Of a DNA stretch of 34,775 bases, positions 16,217 through 25,325 are shown piece after piece. The DNA is taken from NCBI GenBank assembly GCA_905198745.1, contig CAJKDU010000025.1:1-34775 (forward strand), given 5' to 3'. Both the position numbers and the translations under genes were made by a program. Below the pieces are notes generated by a model that worked only from the letters and a program-made list of their open reading frames with translations, was not told the origin of the DNA and searched no databases. Within the stretch, counting starts at the first letter, position 1. Every line of letters starts with the position of its first letter. The DNA is from an uncultured Prevotella sp. Lineage in GTDB: Bacteria > Bacteroidota > Bacteroidia > Bacteroidales > Bacteroidaceae.

Positions 16217-16264
16217 AAGTTCACTTTTTATTTTGTATTGTCTTCGATTTGCACTACCTTTGCA
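16217..16264 (+). repeat. Promoter repeat, copy B
   Basis: Plus-strand partner of the inverted repeat at 15664-15710; 48 bases, differing by two substitutions and one extra T. Unlike copy A it lacks the right arm of the dyad (no AAGGTAG after the -7). Confidence 0.85.
16232..16262 (+). promoter_or_regulatory. rbfA: Consensus promoter for rbfA and the permease gene
   Basis: TTTG (16232-16235), 19 bases, TACCTTTG (16255-16262), an exact consensus match. Transcription should start only about 15 bases before the rbfA ATG. Confidence 0.8.
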
Positions 16265-16284
16265 CACATTATTATAATAATAGC

Positions 16285-16620
16285 ATGCAAGAAACAAGAC
16301 AAAACCGCATTTCCAGGCTCCTCCAGAAGGAGCTAAGTCTCATTTTCCAGAGCCAGACACGAGCCATGCGTGGCGTGATGGTGTCGGTGACACGAGTGAA
16401 GATCAGCCCAGACCTCAGCATCTGCACCGCCTATCTCAGCGTGTTCCCTTCTGAAAAGGGAGACGAGATTCTGAAAAATATCAATGCCAACGAGAAGTCC
16501 ATTCGCTACGACCTCGGCACGCGCGTGCGCAACCAGTTGCGCATCATTCCCGAACTTCGCTTCTTCATTGACGACTCACTCGACTATATAGAGCACATCG
16601 ACGAACTTCTGAAGAAATGA
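16285..16620 (+). CDS. rbfA: Ribosome-binding factor A
   Basis: This 111-residue protein is the small KH-fold factor that binds the 30S subunit during late 16S rRNA maturation. Features are the N-terminal MQETRQNRISRLLQKELSLIF helix in outline, then VMVSVTRVKISPDLSICTAYL (the family's V-T-V-S-D-L-A-Y strand pattern) and the C-terminal LRIIPELRFFIDDSLDYIEHI, matching the RbfA signature PEL-F--D-S. I chose the ATG at 16285: upstream in-frame starts (for example 16084) would place the promoter inside the gene and add residues with no family match. The stop overlaps the start of the next gene (ATGA), so the two are translationally coupled. Confidence 0.95.
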   Translation: MQETRQNRISRLLQKELSLIFQSQTRAMRGVMVSVTRVKISPDLSICTAYLSVFPSEKGDEILKNINANEKSIRYDLGTRVRNQLRIIPELRFFIDDSLDYIEHIDELLKK

Positions 16621-17846
16621 ATTTTCCCCTCTTCATATCCCGTCGCTACCTGTTCTCCAAGAAGAGCACGCACGCCATCAACATCATCAGTTTCATCTCG
16701 ATGACGGGCATTGCCGTTGCCACCATGGCACTGGTCATTGTGCTCAGCGTGTTCAACGGGTTCCAGGACTTGGTGGCCTCGTTCTTCACCCAGTTCGACC
16801 CGCAACTTGAGGTGGTTGCCACACAGGGCAAGGCCGTGCGTGCCGATGACCCCGTGTTGCAGCGCATCCGCAAGATGCCGGCGGTAGACGTGGCGACAGA
16901 CTGCGTGGAAGACCAGGCACTCGCCGTCTATGGCGACAAGCAGGCTATGGTGACGGTGAAGGGTGTGGACGACAACTTCGACCAACTCACCCATATCAAC
17001 GATATCCTGATAGGCGACGGAGCCTTCGATCTCCATGCCGCCGACCTCGACTTCGGTGTCATAGGCATCCGCCTGGCGCAGATACTCGGCACGGGCGCAC
17101 GCTGGAACGGCTATCTGAAAATCTTTGCTCCGCAGCGAGAAGGGCAGCTCGACATGACCGACCCTACATCCGGCTTCGTGGCAGACTCGCTGCTCTCACC
17201 CGGTGTGGTGTTCCAGGTCAAGCAAGCCAAGTACGACAAGGGTTATATCCTTGCTCCCATCTCCTTTGCCCGCAGGCTGTTCCGTCGCGACGGGCAGCTC
17301 ACCTCGCTCGAACTTCGGCTCAAGCCCGGCAGCGACATCGAGGCGGTGAAGAAAGAGATGCAGCAGACTTGCGGCACGCGGTTCATCGTGAAAGACCGCT
17401 ATGAGCAGCAAGCGGAAACCTACAACATCATGAACATCGAGAAGTTTATTGCCTACATCTTCCTCACGTTCATCCTCATGGTGGCTTGCTTCAACATCAT
17501 TGGCTCACTCTCCATGCTCATCATCGACAAGCGCAACGACGTGGTGACGCTCCGCAATCTTGGAGCCACCGACCGCCAGATTACGCACATCTTCCTTTTC
17601 GAGGGGCGCATGATCAGTGTCATGGGTGCCGTGATAGGCATCGGCATAGGCTTGCTCCTTTGCTGGCTCCAGCAGGAATACGGCATCGTGGCACTCGGCG
17701 ACAGTGCCGGCTCGTTCGTGGTCGATGCCTACCCCGTGAGTGTGCACTACAGCGATGTGGCAGTGGTGTTCTTCACTGTAGTGGCTGTCAGTTGGCTTGC
17801 CGTGTGGTATCCTGTGCGCTATCTGAGCAAAAGACTGTTGGGATAA
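16617..17846 (+). CDS. LolC/LolE-type ABC transporter permease (FtsX-like)
   Basis: This 409-residue inner-membrane protein has the MacB/FtsX topology of four transmembrane helices: TM1 about 21-47 (INIISFISMTGIAVATMALV), a large periplasmic domain (about 50-270), TM2 about 277-302, TM3 about 330-352 (ISVMGAVIGIGIGLLLCWL) and TM4 about 380-400. The cytoplasmic loop with RNDVVTLRNLGATDRQI is the coupling-helix region typical of the family. LolC/LolE permeases release lipoproteins from the inner membrane for transport to the outer membrane, which fits an organism rich in surface lipoproteins. The ATPase partner is not in the window. The gene overlaps rbfA by four bases. It could instead be another MacB-like exporter permease, but the short N-terminus before TM1 and the length favour the Lol group. 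Confidence 0.85.
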   Translation: MNFPLFISRRYLFSKKSTHAINIISFISMTGIAVATMALVIVLSVFNGFQDLVASFFTQFDPQLEVVATQGKAVRADDPVLQRIRKMPAVDVATDCVEDQALAVYGDKQAMVTVKGVDDNFDQLTHINDILIGDGAFDLHAADLDFGVIGIRLAQILGTGARWNGYLKIFAPQREGQLDMTDPTSGFVADSLLSPGVVFQVKQAKYDKGYILAPISFARRLFRRDGQLTSLELRLKPGSDIEAVKKEMQQTCGTRFIVKDRYEQQAETYNIMNIEKFIAYIFLTFILMVACFNIIGSLSMLIIDKRNDVVTLRNLGATDRQITHIFLFEGRMISVMGAVIGIGIGLLLCWLQQEYGIVALGDSAGSFVVDAYPVSVHYSDVAVVFFTVVAVSWLAVWYPVRYLSKRLLG

Positions 17847-18168
17847 TGCCGTTTTGTACAAATGTACACGGTCGTATAGCGTATTCAGTTGACTTTATAA
17901 GCTATTTAACAAACTGATTAACAATGTTTTGCAGACCGCATAAGGACGCTTTGATGCTCGCTCGTTGAACGTACGGCGTGGCAAGTGCGTACAAATTTGT
18001 ATGCTTGCGTATAATTTTGTAATGCCCCCACCTCTTATTATATTTACCTTTGTCGTCAGCTAAAATTAATATTGAAGAAACCTGACCTTGTAGCTTCCTG
18101 AAATACATGAGACACATTAGATATTTTAAACTTTACACGCTTAACAAAATCAAAACTATAATAGGAAA
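17847..18168 (+). promoter_or_regulatory. Control region of the FAS1-SusCD operon
   Basis: This 322-base gap has no gene. It carries TACCTTTG (18045-18052), a good -7 element 117 bases before the first start codon, but no TTTG at the right distance upstream, suggesting dependence on an activator. Just upstream lie two similar 19-20-base direct repeats (17986-18004 and 18006-18025: TGCGTACAAATTTGTATGC and a variant), the first holding the perfect palindrome TACAAATTTGTA (17990-18001). GTACAAAT occurs again at 17856-17863. The position relative to the expected start site suits an activator-binding site (inference). Confidence 0.5.
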
Positions 18169-20502
18169 ATGAAAATTTATTGTCGAAAACTCGTGGCGGC
18201 TCTTGCTACTGTCCTCGTGGCGGCATCGTGCTCCGACAATCTGTCGGAAGACGACCACTACAAGGTGCCCAGCTGGCTCAAGGGCAATGCCTATGAAGTG
18301 TTGCAGAAAGAAGGTAACTACACCACCTTCCTGCGAGGCATCGACCTCACTGGCAACAGCGGAATCGTGGGGGGTAAGAGTATCCTCACCGTTGCTGCGC
18401 CCAACGATGAGGCTTTCAAGACCTTCCTCAGCGAGAAGGGCGTCAGTTCCATTGACGAACTGTATCAGAAAGACCCGCAGTATGTGAAGAATCTCATTGG
18501 AATGCATCTGATGTATTATGCATACAATTGGGACAAGATGGTAAACTTCCGTCCTACCGATGGCGACGCTGCCACAGAAGAGGACAAGGAGAAGAATGCA
18601 GGTATGTACTATAAGCACCGCACACATAGCCAAGATGCGGTGGAAAGTACTAAGGCTATTGTTGACGGTAATGTTACCGACGTGAAAATCTACCACTATG
18701 AGCGCTATCTGCCCGTGTTCTCTACCAAGTTCTTTGAGACCAAGCAGATTGCCGACGCTGCGGCCGACTATAATTATTTCTATCCCAACACCACTTGGTA
18801 CGGCAGTGCACACAGCGGTGACGGATTCAACATTGCCAATGCTGCTGTGAGCGACCAGGGCAATGTCATCACCGACAACGGCTACCTCTATCATGTAGAC
18901 AAGGTCATTGAACCTCTCAACACCATCTATGATGAGTTGAAGAACAATGCAGACTACTCGGAGTTCTTCAAACTCTACGATTCTTACGGCTCATTGACAG
19001 AGGCCTTGACCGAAACCAACCAGACGTTGGGCTACACGGCTTACGTGCGTTCTCACTCGCCGCTGCCCAACATTGCCACCGAGTGGACCATTGGTCCCAC
19101 CTTCGCAGGCTCGATTTCTTCGCTTACTTCCCTGCTTGAGTCTCAGGGTTACACCATCTTCGCTCCTACCAATGCGGCTCTCGACAATTTCTTCCATACT
19201 TTCTGGTCACCGGAGAGTGGCTATGCCGACCTTGACCATCTGGATCCGCTCATCAAGCAGTATTTCGTTTACCAGATGTTTGCCGATGTGTCAAGCCCGG
19301 TTTTCCCAAGCGACATCACTTCGGGAAAGGTGAAAACCCAATTCGGTACCGTGGTTAACTTTGACCCGCAGAGCATTGCACAAAATCGCCGCAAGATTTG
19401 CGAAAACGGTATTATCTATGGTATGGACCAGATGACAGCACCTGCCATCTTCAACTCTGTGGTGGCTCCCGCCTTCCGCGACGTGAAATATGGCTGCTAC
19501 CTCTATACCCTCGCAGGTTCAGGACTTACCTCCACCTTTGCTGCCGACAACTCGGAGTTTGTGGCTCTCATACCGAGCAATGCCCAGTTTGAGGCTGCCG
19601 AGCCGCAGATGCGTCTCTATCAAACCACATCCGGAAACGAACTTCAGGAGTACAGCGATGATGCGGGTGCCTTTGTTGCCATTGGTAGTAGCAAAATGCT
19701 TCCGCTGGTAAACATGCACTTCACCGACAATGCCACTTCACTCAAGACCACCGGCACTCAAGTGGTTCCCACTTATGCCTCCTTTAACTATTGGTTTGTG
19801 AAGGACGGCAAAATCACTTCCAATGCCCTCTTCAACGAGCAACTCCGTCCTGGCTACACGGGTACTCCTTTCGTGGCATTGCATGAGCTGACCAACGATG
19901 GTGCAGCGTGGAGCAACGGTAAGGCTTATTCCTACGATGCCGCTTCCATCTTCAAGGAGGCATCCGGCGACGGATTGTTCCATAACCTGGCAGTCTGCGC
20001 AGATGCTAATTATGAGTATTACCTTTTTGCGCAATTGCTCAACAAGGCTGGTCTTGTTTCGGGTACCGACATTGTGTTCCCCACAGACGAGGTAGGCGTT
20101 TCCCGCCGAGTGCTCGTGTTCGTGCCTACCAACGAGGCCATCAAGGAAAACTTCAAGTCAATTCCTGGCTACAGAGCCCTCTTTGACGCCAAAGGCAACT
20201 TCAAGCCTGCCGGCAAGGTGACGGGTACCAACAAGGCCCTTCTCCAGGCATGGTTGCAGAACTATTTCGTGAGCAACGAGGAGAACCAGATAACTGACTA
20301 TCCTTACCCAGGATCTGCCTGCAAAGGTTCGTTCATCACCAAGAACCTCACCTCCAAGCTCGACATTATCGACAACGGCAGCTCGCTCAGCGTGAAGCTC
20401 GAGGGTTCAGACACTACTGTTCCCGTGAACGCCAAGTATTCATACTTCCCGTTCGCTTATGCCGACGGATGTATGCACTTCATTGACGGAATCCTGAAAT
20501 AA
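18169..20502 (+). CDS. Four-repeat FAS1 (fasciclin) domain lipoprotein
   Basis: This 777-residue lipoprotein has the lipobox VAASC (Cys21) followed by the acidic stretch SDNLSEDD, which fits surface export. It appears to contain four FAS1-like repeats, each recognisable by the strand motif with APxN or similar: TVAAPNDEAF (74-83), TIFAPTNAAL (329-338), VALIPSNAQF (465-474) and LVFVPTNEAI (649-658). The repeats span roughly 38-250, 250-425, 425-600 and 605-777, and end with the family's GYLYHVDKVI / GCMHFIDGIL closing strand. FAS1 domains are adhesion or ligand-binding folds. The gene is first in the operon, eight bases before a SusC gene. In many uptake loci surface glycan-binding lipoproteins are encoded beside SusC/SusD, so this protein may take that role (inference); its ligand is unknown. 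Confidence 0.85.
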   Translation: MKIYCRKLVAALATVLVAASCSDNLSEDDHYKVPSWLKGNAYEVLQKEGNYTTFLRGIDLTGNSGIVGGKSILTVAAPNDEAFKTFLSEKGVSSIDELYQKDPQYVKNLIGMHLMYYAYNWDKMVNFRPTDGDAATEEDKEKNAGMYYKHRTHSQDAVESTKAIVDGNVTDVKIYHYERYLPVFSTKFFETKQIADAAADYNYFYPNTTWYGSAHSGDGFNIANAAVSDQGNVITDNGYLYHVDKVIEPLNTIYDELKNNADYSEFFKLYDSYGSLTEALTETNQTLGYTAYVRSHSPLPNIATEWTIGPTFAGSISSLTSLLESQGYTIFAPTNAALDNFFHTFWSPESGYADLDHLDPLIKQYFVYQMFADVSSPVFPSDITSGKVKTQFGTVVNFDPQSIAQNRRKICENGIIYGMDQMTAPAIFNSVVAPAFRDVKYGCYLYTLAGSGLTSTFAADNSEFVALIPSNAQFEAAEPQMRLYQTTSGNELQEYSDDAGAFVAIGSSKMLPLVNMHFTDNATSLKTTGTQVVPTYASFNYWFVKDGKITSNALFNEQLRPGYTGTPFVALHELTNDGAAWSNGKAYSYDAASIFKEASGDGLFHNLAVCADANYEYYLFAQLLNKAGLVSGTDIVFPTDEVGVSRRVLVFVPTNEAIKENFKSIPGYRALFDAKGNFKPAGKVTGTNKALLQAWLQNYFVSNEENQITDYPYPGSACKGSFITKNLTSKLDIIDNGSSLSVKLEGSDTTVPVNAKYSYFPFAYADGCMHFIDGILK

Positions 20503-20510
20503 CAATCGCT

Positions 20511-23500
20511 ATGAACAATAATGCTAATATATATTATAAGGTGAAGAGGCTCTCTCTCATGATCCTTCTGCTGGTGGCTGGCGTAGTCACGGCAGCGGCA
20601 CAGCAGGTGGTGACAGGTACCGTGGTCGACGCGGATCTGAAGGAACCCATCATCGGTGCCAACGTGGTGCTGGTCAATTCCCAGAACCGTAACATCAAGG
20701 GTACTACCACCGATATCGACGGTAACTTCAGTCTGACCGTGCCCGAGAATGTGAAGAATGTTACCATCCAGGTGTCATACATCGGTATGAAAACCCAAAA
20801 GGTGAAATACACAGGTCAGACCAAACTCGACTTCTCTCTGACCGATGACTCCAAGACCTCACTCGACGAAGTGGTGGTGACGGGTAGCCGTCGCGACAAC
20901 ATGGGCGTGTCTAAACTGGAACAGACCAGTTCGGTGCAGTCCTTGAAGATGGACGCCATTGTGGAATCTTCTCCTGTAGGCTCCATCGAGGAAGCCCTCC
21001 AGGGACAGATTTCCGGTCTCGACATTACTATGGGCGGTGACCCGGGTGCCAAGAACACCATGCAGATTCGTGGTGCCAACACCCTCAACGGCGATGCCAA
21101 CCCGCTCATTGTGGTCGACGGTGTGCCTTACGATACGGAGATTGGCGACGACTTCGACTTCGCCACTGCCAACTCAGAAGACTTCGGTGCCCTGTTGAAC
21201 ATTGCCCCAGCCAACATCGAGAGCATCGATGTGCTCAAGGATGCTGCCGCTACAGCCATCTATGGTTCCAAGGGTTCCAATGGTGTGCTTATCATCAATA
21301 CCAAGAAGGGTGCCATGGGCAAGACCCAGTTCAACTTCTCTACCAAGTGGACCATCAAGCAGGAGCCATCCTCCATTCCTTTGCTCGACGGACGTCAGTA
21401 CACAGCCATGATGCAGGACGCTCTCTGGAACGCTGCCAACGCCAAGGGTGTGCAGAGCGCAGGTGACGAAATGAACATGCTGTTCAATGCAGACCCCATC
21501 AACTATAACCCCAACTACAAGTACTACGACGAATATAACCAGAACACCGACTGGCTCGATCAAGTGAAGCAGAATGCTTGGGTGACCGACAACAACTTCT
21601 CTATGTCGGGTGGTGGTGAAAAGGCTCGCTACCGTTTCGCCCTCGGCTACTACGATGAGAAGGGTACCACCATCGGCACAGGCATGAACCGTCTGTCCAG
21701 CCAGTTGAAGGTGACCTACAACTTCTCTGACCGCTTGCGCGTGCATACCGACTTCTCTTTCACCAACACCAAGAAAGATGCCAACGTGGTTGAGAATGTC
21801 CGTTCACAGGCACAGTCTGCCATGCCAAACAAGTCGCCTTATTGGATTGACGACGAGACAGGCCTGCCCACAGACCAGTATTTCTCCATGAATTCCGACT
21901 ATGAAGGCAATTTCGATGGTTCGAAACACTATAACCCTGTAGCCATGGCGAATCTTGGTTTCAACAAGACCAACAGCCGCGAGGAGAAGATGACCATCAC
22001 TGCTGAATATGACTTCCCCTTCCACCTCCGCTTCACAGGTTGGGTGTCACTGAACATGAAGACCAACAAGAACAACAAGTTCTTGCCCCAGGCTGCTACA
22101 GGTGTGCTCTGGAACAGCACCTACTCCAACCGTGCCACTGACGCCACTTCCGACAGCTATTCACTGCAGTCGGAGGCCAAGCTCCTCTATAGCAACACCT
22201 TTAACAAGGTGCACGGACTCACCGCTACGCTGATTGCCCGCACCAAGCAGGCGCAGAGCACTAGCACCTCCAACGTCACCTATGGCAACGCTTCCGCCAG
22301 TCTGTCCGACCCTGTTATCGGCAGTGCTGTGGCAAGCACCTCTTCCGGTTCTTCCGAGTCGCGTTCCGTGTCGTTCATTGGTCAGGCTGTGTATAGCTAC
22401 GACAACCGCTACGTGTTGAAGGGTACCATCAACTACGAGGGTAACTCTGCCATGGGTTCCAACAACCGTTTCGGTTCTTATCCTGCTTTCGGTTTGGCTT
22501 GGAACATCGACAAGGAGCACTTCTGGTCTGAGAAGTTCCTCAACATCGTCAACGAGGCCAAGGTTCGTGCCAGTATGGGTTGGGCAGGCAAGTCGCCTTC
22601 AGGCTCTTCTGCCTACTATGGTGCCTACAGTGCCTTGGGTGACTATGTGAGCAATCCAGCTATCTATCCTTCACGTATGCAGCTCGACAAACTGAAGTGG
22701 GAGACCACCCGTGAGTGGGACCTTGGTCTCGATCTGCGTCTGTTCAATAAGCTGAACGTCACCTTCGACTACTACGACAAGAAGACTACCGACCTGCTGC
22801 TCAAGAACACAGCCATACCGGCAACAACCGGTTATGCTAAGATTGCCTGGATCAACTCGGGTGAACTGAGCAACAAGGGTTTTGAAATCCGTTTCGACTA
22901 TGATGTGTTCAAGAAGGGACCTTGGTCACTTCGCGTCGGCGCCAATGCATCCCGTAATATCAACAAGGTGGAGAAACTTCCTTCTACCTATGTGCAGGAA
23001 AACTATTCCTTCGGCAACGGCAAGTATGCACTCCGCATTGTGGAAGGCCAGCCTATCGGTGCCTTCTATGGCTACCACTACCAGGGCGTTTACCAGAATA
23101 CCGCCGAGACATACGCCAAGGATGCTTCCGGCAACGTGATGTACGACATCAATGGCAAGGCCATCACCATGCGCAACGGTTCTACGCTCGTTTACCCCGG
23201 CGATGCCAAGTATGAAGACGTGAATCACGACGGCGTTATCAACGAGAAAGATATTGTCTACCTCGGCAATGCCAACCCGAAGCTCATCTTCGGCGGCAAC
23301 CTCAACCTGAAGTGGAAAGACCTCACCCTCACAGCTGTCATCTATGGCCGTTTGGGACAGAAGGTTATCAACTCAGCCCGTATGAACCTCGAGAGCATGT
23401 ACGGCAAGGGCAACCAGTCTACAGCCGTGCTGCACCGCTGGCGTGCTGAGGGCGACGTGACCGACATTCCGCGTGCCCTCTACGGCATGGGCTACAACTA

Positions 23501-23774
23501 CCTTGGTTCCGACCGCTTCGTGGAGGATGCTACCTACGTGCGTCTGAAGACTCTCACGCTGAATTACAGCATTCCCAAGAAGTTCCTCACCAAGCTCGGT
23601 TGGGGCATCACAAGCTGTAAGCTCTTCGCTACAGGCTATGACCTGTTCACGTTCACCAGCTACTCTGGTCAGGATCCTGAGGTGGGCATGCCTACTGCCA
23701 ACAAACTGGTGCAGGACAACTCCACCACACCTATCTCGAAGCGCTACGTGTTCGGCCTCAGTGTAAACTTTTAA
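20511..23774 (+). CDS. SusC/RagA TonB-dependent outer-membrane transporter
   Basis: This 1087-residue protein has a signal peptide ending near residue 30 (TAAAQQ) and no STN domain, so it is not built for sigma/anti-sigma signalling. It has a carboxypeptidase-D-like domain (about 32-105, VVTGTVVDADLKEPIIGANV), a TonB plug (LDEVVVTGSRRDN, then VLKDAAATAIYGSKGSNGVL), a long beta-barrel and a terminal phenylalanine (FGLSVNF). The loop segment YEDVNHDGVINEKD (about residue 902-916) resembles the calcium-binding-like loop common in SusC proteins. It forms the channel for the SusD lid encoded 11 bases downstream. It imports an oligomeric ligand using the TonB system; the ligand cannot be told from sequence. 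Confidence 0.96.
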   Translation: MNNNANIYYKVKRLSLMILLLVAGVVTAAAQQVVTGTVVDADLKEPIIGANVVLVNSQNRNIKGTTTDIDGNFSLTVPENVKNVTIQVSYIGMKTQKVKYTGQTKLDFSLTDDSKTSLDEVVVTGSRRDNMGVSKLEQTSSVQSLKMDAIVESSPVGSIEEALQGQISGLDITMGGDPGAKNTMQIRGANTLNGDANPLIVVDGVPYDTEIGDDFDFATANSEDFGALLNIAPANIESIDVLKDAAATAIYGSKGSNGVLIINTKKGAMGKTQFNFSTKWTIKQEPSSIPLLDGRQYTAMMQDALWNAANAKGVQSAGDEMNMLFNADPINYNPNYKYYDEYNQNTDWLDQVKQNAWVTDNNFSMSGGGEKARYRFALGYYDEKGTTIGTGMNRLSSQLKVTYNFSDRLRVHTDFSFTNTKKDANVVENVRSQAQSAMPNKSPYWIDDETGLPTDQYFSMNSDYEGNFDGSKHYNPVAMANLGFNKTNSREEKMTITAEYDFPFHLRFTGWVSLNMKTNKNNKFLPQAATGVLWNSTYSNRATDATSDSYSLQSEAKLLYSNTFNKVHGLTATLIARTKQAQSTSTSNVTYGNASASLSDPVIGSAVASTSSGSSESRSVSFIGQAVYSYDNRYVLKGTINYEGNSAMGSNNRFGSYPAFGLAWNIDKEHFWSEKFLNIVNEAKVRASMGWAGKSPSGSSAYYGAYSALGDYVSNPAIYPSRMQLDKLKWETTREWDLGLDLRLFNKLNVTFDYYDKKTTDLLLKNTAIPATTGYAKIAWINSGELSNKGFEIRFDYDVFKKGPWSLRVGANASRNINKVEKLPSTYVQENYSFGNGKYALRIVEGQPIGAFYGYHYQGVYQNTAETYAKDASGNVMYDINGKAITMRNGSTLVYPGDAKYEDVNHDGVINEKDIVYLGNANPKLIFGGNLNLKWKDLTLTAVIYGRLGQKVINSARMNLESMYGKGNQSTAVLHRWRAEGDVTDIPRALYGMGYNYLGSDRFVEDATYVRLKTLTLNYSIPKKFLTKLGWGITSCKLFATGYDLFTFTSYSGQDPEVGMPTANKLVQDNSTTPISKRYVFGLSVNF

Positions 23775-23785
23775 GCGTATAAACA

Positions 23786-25312
23786 ATGAAAAATACTATA
23801 TATACCATACTTTTTGCTGCCGCGACGTTGTCCATGACAACATCGTGCAGCGATTGGCTTGACGTGAAACCCAAGAACGAACAGATTTCCACTGAATACT
23901 GGCAGTCGAAGGAAGAGGTGGAAGCCGTGGTCAACTCTGGCTACTACCGTTTGCGTGAGGCTGTGCCTACACTCATTGAATGGGGCGAATTGCGTGGCGA
24001 TGCCATGTATTCTACTAACACTACCTTCGCCAAGCTGCAGAACTTCCTGTTGACGGCTTCTGATGGAATTTGCGATTATTCCAAATTCTATCAGGCCATT
24101 GCAGTTGCCAACTCTGTCATCAAGTATGCTCCAGGTGTACAGGCTAAGGATGAAACTTACGCTGATGCCCAGATGAAGGCTCACCTTTGCGAGGCTTACT
24201 TCCAGCGCGCCTTTTGCTATCTCGTGCTTGTCAAGAATTTCAAGGAAGTGCCACTCGTGACAGAACCATACGTGGACGATTCGCACGATTTCAATATTGC
24301 CAAGGCTACAGAGGAGCAGATCATAGCTCAAATCAAGAAAGACGTGGAGTCTGCTTTGGCTACCAATGCAGCCAAGTCGACCTACGAGAACGATTGGGAA
24401 ACCAAGGGACGTGCTACCAAGTGGGCGCTCTATGCCTTGATGGCTGATGCCTGTCTGTGGAGCGAGGACTACGACGGTTGCATCAAGTATTGCGACCTAA
24501 TCCTGAATGCAGACCAGAGCGGAGATACCTTCTATCCTAAATTCCTCAGCAAGACAGAAGACTGGTACACCATGTTCTATCCGGGAAATTCCAACGAAAG
24601 CATTTTCGAACTTAATTGGGACTACAACACTGAGAAGAAGAACAATAACTTTAGCGGTATGTTCCCGTCAACCGGTACTGGAGGAACGCTTAACTTCACC
24701 AATGCTGCTACCCAGAAGATGGCAACAGAAAACGAAACTGTGGCAGCCACTTCTTCTGGCGATCGCACCGGTCGCATGAATTTGGCTTCTTATGTCAATC
24801 AAAATGGTAACTACATACTTTGGAAATACCGCGGCAATGATGTGGCTGATATAGAAGGCGGTGTGCGTATCAACAATGATGCCAACTTCATCCTCTATCG
24901 TGTGGCTGAAATCATCTTGATGAAAGCACAGGCAGAAGCCATGAAGGGTGACATTTCCAAGGCTATTGACCTTGACAACATGATTCGTGTGCGTGCCGGA
25001 TTGAGCGCCATCTCTGAAGGCGAAAAGCAAAACTACAGCGAAGAGACCGTCCTTGACGAAATCCTCGATCAGAAGGAATTGGAATTCTTGGCTGAGGGTA
25101 AGCGTTGGTACGACCTGCTTTGGTTGGCGCGCATCGGAAACCACAAGTACAAGAACAAGGTGATAGACATAGTAGCAAACAGCAACCAGACAACCAATGC
25201 GGACTGGATCAAGTCTACACTTGTCAATGACTATGCATGGTACATGCCATTGTCGGAGTCTGAGTTGAAGAACAATCAGCTGCTCGTTCAGAATCCGTAT
25301 TACAGCAAATAA
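23786..25312 (+). CDS. SusD/RagB-family surface lipoprotein
   Basis: This 508-residue lipoprotein has lipobox TTSC (Cys21) followed by SDWLDVKPKNEQIS, a very typical SusD start. The central part has the SusD helical repeats (for example CEAYFQRAFCYLVLVKNFKEVP), and the C-terminus has the conserved motif ELEFLAEGKRWYDLLWLAR and ends near LVQNPYY. It pairs with the SusC encoded 11 bases upstream. Length and motifs are standard. The next gene, 13 bases downstream, is a FAS1 lipoprotein in the position where SusE-like binding proteins are usually encoded. Confidence 0.96.
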   Translation: MKNTIYTILFAAATLSMTTSCSDWLDVKPKNEQISTEYWQSKEEVEAVVNSGYYRLREAVPTLIEWGELRGDAMYSTNTTFAKLQNFLLTASDGICDYSKFYQAIAVANSVIKYAPGVQAKDETYADAQMKAHLCEAYFQRAFCYLVLVKNFKEVPLVTEPYVDDSHDFNIAKATEEQIIAQIKKDVESALATNAAKSTYENDWETKGRATKWALYALMADACLWSEDYDGCIKYCDLILNADQSGDTFYPKFLSKTEDWYTMFYPGNSNESIFELNWDYNTEKKNNNFSGMFPSTGTGGTLNFTNAATQKMATENETVAATSSGDRTGRMNLASYVNQNGNYILWKYRGNDVADIEGGVRINNDANFILYRVAEIILMKAQAEAMKGDISKAIDLDNMIRVRAGLSAISEGEKQNYSEETVLDEILDQKELEFLAEGKRWYDLLWLARIGNHKYKNKVIDIVANSNQTTNADWIKSTLVNDYAWYMPLSESELKNNQLLVQNPYYSK

Positions 25313-25325
25313 TGAGGATAAGATT

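Noticed and set aside
15664..16264. Invertible promoter switch between the two 47-base repeats
   Set aside because: Both promoters already point outwards and are nearly identical, so inversion would not change expression; no recombinase gene is near.
16084..16284. Extended N-terminus for rbfA starting at 16084
   Set aside because: The extension would contain the consensus promoter and the GC tract and has no resemblance to RbfA; the ATG at 16285 gives a normal 111-residue protein.
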